Shown here one piece after another: positions 5,623 through 8,702 of a DNA stretch of 8,702 nt (its first letter is position 1; each line of letters opens with the position of its first letter). This DNA is from Bacteroidia bacterium. Lineage in GTDB: Bacteria; Bacteroidota; Bacteroidia; Chitinophagales; Saprospiraceae. The stretch lies in contig JAUILM010000200.1 in NCBI GenBank assembly GCA_030432855.1, positions 1 to 8,702 of the forward strand, read 5' to 3'. Both the position numbers and the translations under genes were made by a program. The notes below the pieces were generated by a model, which searched no databases, had not been told where the DNA came from, and saw only the letters and a program-made list of their open reading frames with translations.

Positions 5623-6887
5623 GCGTAAAGTGGAAAATCCTCCATGTAGGTATTGATCTTTCCTTTGATTTCTTTTTGGCGACTCTCACTTTCCGGATCC
5701 TGAAGAATGTAGTCAATCCATTCTACTACATTGACGCAATCTGATTCTTTAAATCCGCGGGTCGTAATGGCTGCAGTACCCACCCGGATACCCGAAGTGA
5801 CGAAGGGACTTTGCGTATCAAATGGAACCATATTCTTATTGACCGTGATATCAGCGGTCACCAGGGCATTTTCTGCCACCTTACCGGTCAGACCCTTAGA
5901 GCGGAGATCGATCAACATCAGATGGTTGTCTGTACCTCCTGAAATCAAATCATACCCTTTGTCCACAAAGGCCTGTGCCATGGCCTGACTATTACGAATT
6001 ATTTGCTTACCATATTCCTTAAAGGAAGGTTGTAGTGCTTCACCAAAAGCAATCGCCTTGGCAGCGATGACATGCTCCAACGGACCTCCTTGCATACCCG
6101 GAAATACTCCACTATTGAGAATGGCTGACATTTTGATCGGATTGCCTTTTCGGGTCGTTCTGCCCCAGGGGTTATCAAAGTTTTTACCCATCATGATAAG
6201 GCCACCACGCGGACCCCGAAGTGTCTTGTGTGTAGTAGATGTCACGATATGACAGTGCGGCATGGGATCTTCCAGTAGTCCAGCGGCAATCAGCCCTGCC
6301 GGGTGAGCGATGTCAGCCAGCAATAGGGCTCCTACCTCATCAGCAATCTCTCTGAATCGGGCATAATCCCAATCACGGGCGTACGCTGATGCACCACAAA
6401 CGATCAATTTTGGCTGCTTTTCGCGGGCTATATCCGCCACCTTATCCATATCGATAGTGCCTGTTTCTTTTTCTACACCATAAAAGACGGCATTGTAGAC
6501 TTTTCCTGAGTAATTGACAGGGCTCCCATGCGACAAATGCCCACCGTGTGATAAATCAAATCCCAGGACGGTATCTCCAGCGTTTAGTGTCGCCAGAAAA
6601 ACCGCAGCGTTGGCCTGTGCACCCGCATGGGGTTGGACGTTTCCATATTCGGCACCAAATAACTCCTTCAGACGGTCAATAGCGAGTTGCTCGATTTGAT
6701 CCACCACCTCACAACCTCCATAATAGCGCTTGCCGGGATAACCTTCAGCGTATTTGTTGGTTAGGCAGGTGCCCATAGCATCGATTACTGCCTGGCTTGT
6801 GAAATTTTCTGATGCGATCAGCTCTACGCCTTCTCGCTGTCTTTTCAATTCCTGTTGGATGAGATCAAATACCACCTGGTCTGACAT
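5619..6887 (-). CDS. glyA: Serine hydroxymethyltransferase
   Basis: GlyA is a PLP enzyme that interconverts serine and glycine while charging tetrahydrofolate with a one-carbon unit, the main C1 source for purine, thymidylate and methionine synthesis. From the ATG at 6887 the product is 422 residues; an in-frame TTG three codons further upstream is less likely. All family landmarks are present: IASEN (E27), EGYPGKRYYGG with Y55/Y56, the LSHGGHLSHG loop, ADIAHPAG with D192 and H195, and TSTTHKTLRGPRGG with the PLP-binding lysine at K221. The C-terminal RVGTAAITTRG substrate region is also intact. It is convergent with truA, their stop codons overlapping by 3 bases, with no room for a terminator between them. 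A Bacteroidota-type -7 element lies 33 bp upstream, so it probably has its own promoter despite following the HD-domain gene on the same strand. Confidence 0.97.
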   Translation of the reverse strand: MSDQVVFDLIQQELKRQREGVELIASENFTSQAVIDAMGTCLTNKYAEGYPGKRYYGGCEVVDQIEQLAIDRLKELFGAEYGNVQPHAGAQANAAVFLATLNAGDTVLGFDLSHGGHLSHGSPVNYSGKVYNAVFYGVEKETGTIDMDKVADIAREKQPKLIVCGASAYARDWDYARFREIADEVGALLLADIAHPAGLIAAGLLEDPMPHCHIVTSTTHKTLRGPRGGLIMMGKNFDNPWGRTTRKGNPIKMSAILNSGVFPGMQGGPLEHVIAAKAIAFGEALQPSFKEYGKQIIRNSQAMAQAFVDKGYDLISGGTDNHLMLIDLRSKGLTGKVAENALVTADITVNKNMVPFDTQSPFVTSGIRVGTAAITTRGFKESDCVNVVEWIDYILQDPESESRQKEIKGKINTYMEDFPLYA

Positions 6888-6919
6888 ACGGTGCAATTTG
6901 TGATTTTATAGAAAAAGTG

Positions 6920-6952
6920 CAAATGTACATTTTAAGCACATCATATGTGCAA
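6920..6952 (-). promoter_or_regulatory. Candidate glyA promoter
   Basis: On the minus strand TACATTTG (6927-6920) is an exact match to the Bacteroidota -7 consensus TAnnTTTG. A TTG (6952-6950) lies 22 nt upstream, slightly more than the usual 19-21. The glyA ATG is 32 bp past the -7 element. An inverted repeat GCACAT/ATGTGC (6936-6950, 3-nt spacer) lies between the two boxes, and the palindrome AAATGTACATTT (6921-6932) overlaps the -7 box, so regulation by a dimeric repressor is possible. Confidence 0.5.
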
Positions 6953-6967
6953 TCTCCTCCAGATGTG

Positions 6968-6976
6968 TTATCCACA
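6968..6976 (+). promoter_or_regulatory. Single perfect DnaA-box-like sequence
   Basis: TTATCCACA matches the classical DnaA box TTATNCACA exactly. It lies just upstream of the candidate glyA promoter, between the HD-domain gene and glyA. No further boxes, AT-rich unwinding element or dnaA gene is seen, so this is not an origin; it may be a DnaA-regulated promoter, a titration site, or chance. Confidence 0.3.
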
Positions 6977-6991
6977 GTTGTTAGCGATCAC

Positions 6992-8194
6992 TCAATACGG
7001 CTTGGGGTAGCATATGTAGTGTCGGGTGATTCGCTGTGTCGAAAAGACACTTTCGATTCCAGACAAGTCAACTATTGCATCATTTTTCAATAGTATTCGG
7101 ATTTCCTCCTGATCAGGGGCGTACATTTCCGTGACTTCACACCCCTCGGAAATTAGTGCCGAGGCCACATCCTTTGACAGTGCAAGGTTTTTCGCCACTC
7201 GCTCTACCACCTGGAGGCGATAGGTATCGGCGATCTCGGATTCAGATAGCTCTACCCGAAAAAGTCTTCGTTGAATAAGCCCGGTTGCCAGGTATCTCAG
7301 AACGGTATCCTCATGATACTGAGACTGCTTAAGAAACATGATGATGTCATGATCGTCCAGCCGGGTGAAAGCCAGCATCATGGGCACTTGATCGCTCTCA
7401 TTGTACCAGGATCTTGAAAACACCTCCTTCATCGGACCGCTTGTCAACTCCAGTTTGCCTTGAGTGTATAGCTCTCTGGCTCGAGTGATAGCATGCACCA
7501 GCATCCGCTCGGCTGCCAGGACCGTTTTATGTAGATACACCTGCCAGTACATGATCTTTCGGGCTACCAGGTAGTTTTCGATCGAGTAGATCCCCTTTTC
7601 TTCAACCACCAGTTGTCCCCTGTGTATTTTAAGCATCTTGATGATACGATCATAGCCGATTTTGCCTTCCATCACACCGGAGTAGAAGCTATCACGATTT
7701 AGATAATCTAATCGATCTACATCGAGCTGGCTGGAGATCAGCTCATGCAACCACTTCTTATGATAATCACCTTTAAAAATGTCGATGGCCAGACTGAGTG
7801 CTCCGCCAAATTCGTCATTGAGCTTTTGCATCAGCATCAGGGAAAGATCCTCATGATGGGCATCCAGCAGAAGCCCTTCCAGCGCATGAGAGAAAGGTCC
7901 ATGCCCAATGTCATGCAACAGAATAGCAATACATGCCGCCTCTGCCTCTGCCTCACTAATTTTTTCACCCTTACTTTTTAAGACCTCAATCGCAAGAGTC
8001 ATAAGGTGCATGGCCCCTAAAGCATGTTGAAAGCGGGTATGCAGTGCTCCCGGATAGGTGAGGTGTGTAAGACCCAGCTGAGTGATCCTGCGTAAGCGTT
8101 GTACGTAGGGGTGTTGGATCAGGTCATAGATGATTTCATTTGGAATGGTCACGAAACCATAGACCGGATCATTGAAAATCTTTCGCTTATTCAT
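6992..8194 (-). CDS. HD-domain phosphohydrolase (dGTPase/SAMHD1-like)
   Basis: The 400-residue product carries a complete metal-binding HD site: H57 in HTRFQHALGAMHL, H94-D95 in LLHDIGHGPFSH and D160 in LDVDRLDYLNRDSF. The arrangement H...HD...D with the DVDRLDY segment is that of SAMHD1/dGTP triphosphohydrolase-like enzymes, which split dNTPs to nucleoside and triphosphate. Substrate and regulation cannot be read from the sequence, and members of this branch may act on other nucleotides. The N-terminal MNKRKIFNDPVYGFVTIP is the usual start of the Bacteroidota family, so the ATG at 8194 is sound. It is likely cytoplasmic. It is divergent from porX with 140 bp between starts; glyA follows 104 bp downstream and appears to have a separate promoter. 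On the minus strand TAGCTTTG (8261-8254), an exact -7 consensus, sits 59 bp before its start codon. Confidence 0.9.
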   Translation of the reverse strand: MNKRKIFNDPVYGFVTIPNEIIYDLIQHPYVQRLRRITQLGLTHLTYPGALHTRFQHALGAMHLMTLAIEVLKSKGEKISEAEAEAACIAILLHDIGHGPFSHALEGLLLDAHHEDLSLMLMQKLNDEFGGALSLAIDIFKGDYHKKWLHELISSQLDVDRLDYLNRDSFYSGVMEGKIGYDRIIKMLKIHRGQLVVEEKGIYSIENYLVARKIMYWQVYLHKTVLAAERMLVHAITRARELYTQGKLELTSGPMKEVFSRSWYNESDQVPMMLAFTRLDDHDIIMFLKQSQYHEDTVLRYLATGLIQRRLFRVELSESEIADTYRLQVVERVAKNLALSKDVASALISEGCEVTEMYAPDQEEIRILLKNDAIVDLSGIESVFSTQRITRHYICYPKPY

Positions 8195-8253
8195 AACGGT
8201 GCGTAATATCTGAATAATTCGCTTCGTTTTGTTGACGGCAAAAATGTGAAGAA

Positions 8254-8261
8254 CAAAGCTA
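8254..8261 (-). promoter_or_regulatory. Candidate -7 element for the HD-domain gene
   Basis: TAGCTTTG on the minus strand matches TAnnTTTG exactly and lies in the 140-bp divergent spacer. No clear TTTG or TTG is found at the expected -33 distance, so it is only a candidate. It would give a leader of about 50 nt. Confidence 0.35.
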
Positions 8262-8268
8262 TCTTTTG

Positions 8269-8299
8269 TTTGGTTATCCTTTCAGCCATCTTATTTAGT
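8269..8299 (+). promoter_or_regulatory. Weak candidate porX promoter
   Basis: TTTG (8269-8272) is followed after 19 nt by TATTTAGT (8292-8299), which keeps the TA of the -7 consensus but only part of the TTTG half. The distance to the porX ATG is 35 bp. The spacer 8195-8334 shows no other striking element on this strand. Confidence 0.25.
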
Positions 8300-8334
8300 C
8301 ATTCAGTTGAAAAAAATCACTTAATATTCTCTCT

Positions 8335-8702
8335 ATGGAACAAATCAAAATATTGTGGGCAGACGATGAAATTGATCTCTTAAAACCACAGCTCCTTTTT
8401 CTGCAAAAGAAAGGCTATGAGGTCGTCACGGTGTCCAATGGATATGATGCGGTAGAGGAATATGAAAATCAAAAAGATATAGACATCATTTTTCTGGACG
8501 AATCCATGCCCGGTATGACTGGTCTGGAAACACTGGCCAAGCTGAAGACTCAGGACAGTAATGTGCCTGTGGTGATGATCACCAAGAATGAGGCAGAAAC
8601 AGTGATGGAAGAAGCCATCGGATCTCAAATCGATGACTACCTCATCAAGCCGGTCAATCCTAATCAGATTCTTCTGACCCTAAAGAAAATTGTCGACAAC
8701 AA
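8335..8702 (+). CDS. porX: T9SS response regulator PorX, N-terminal receiver domain (partial)
   Basis: The gene runs off the right edge; 122 codons are visible, covering a complete receiver domain. It begins MEQIKILWADDEIDLLKP, with the acidic pair D10-D11, the phospho-acceptor D55 in IFLDESMPGMTGLETL, T83 in VVMITKN and K105 in DDYLIKPVNPNQI. The WADDEIDLL start, EEAIGSQIDDYLIKPVNPNQIL and overall match are characteristic of PorX, which in Bacteroidota has a receiver followed by a PglZ-type phosphatase-like domain and works with the sensor PorY (and SigP in some species) to control type IX secretion. The PglZ part is outside the window, so the call rests on the receiver. It is divergent from the HD-domain gene. 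Two T9SS cargo genes lie elsewhere in this window. Confidence 0.88.
   Translation, partial: MEQIKILWADDEIDLLKPQLLFLQKKGYEVVTVSNGYDAVEEYENQKDIDIIFLDESMPGMTGLETLAKLKTQDSNVPVVMITKNEAETVMEEAIGSQIDDYLIKPVNPNQILLTLKKIVDN

Noticed and set aside
6888..6896. TTG start for glyA adding three residues
   Set aside because: The ATG at 6887 gives a normal SHMT start, and no ribosome-binding sequence favours the TTG.
6968..6976. Replication origin signalled by a DnaA box
   Set aside because: Only one box, no AT-rich unwinding region and no dnaA, dnaN or similar neighbours.

Overview
The window looks like chromosomal DNA from a member of the Bacteroidota, probably of the Cytophagales type. The evidence is a type IX secretion (T9SS) C-terminal sorting domain on two tandem genes, a porX-type response regulator at the right edge, a bacterial GH3-family protein of the kind common in this phylum, promoter-like elements close to the Bacteroidota -7 consensus TAnnTTTG, and mostly absent Shine-Dalgarno sequences. 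No rRNA, tRNA, CRISPR array or insertion sequence was seen.

Left part (1-3225, plus strand): the 3' end of one T9SS cargo gene is followed 29 bp later by a complete second cargo gene whose last 163 bp are about 88% identical to the first, so the two are tandem paralogues or share a duplicated or converted tail. A GH3-family acyl-adenylate-forming protein follows; its best start is the ATG at 1726, not an upstream TTG.

Middle accessory patch (3226-4364): a higBA-type toxin-antitoxin pair on the minus strand, with two inverted repeats stacked over its promoter region (one a perfect 24-bp palindrome). Beyond them lie a 5'-truncated remnant that resembles the C-terminus of a second RelE/ParE-type toxin, an unrecognised small ORF with a 14-bp perfect palindrome inside it, and otherwise featureless DNA. 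This is the least ordinary part of the window and looks like a site of repeated gain and decay.

Right part (4365-8702): a small DoxX-family membrane protein and truA (tRNA pseudouridine synthase) on the plus strand, with a strong hairpin just before truA. glyA (serine hydroxymethyltransferase) lies on the minus strand and converges on truA with overlapping stop codons. An HD-domain phosphohydrolase lies upstream of glyA on the same strand, and porX runs divergently off the right edge. PorX controls T9SS function in this phylum, so the window holds both a T9SS regulator and T9SS substrates, though they are about 6.7 kb apart and not one operon.

I found no convincing new multi-gene system. The strongest leads are the duplicated cargo tail, the double operator and toxin graveyard at higBA, and the possible attenuator-like hairpins before truA.
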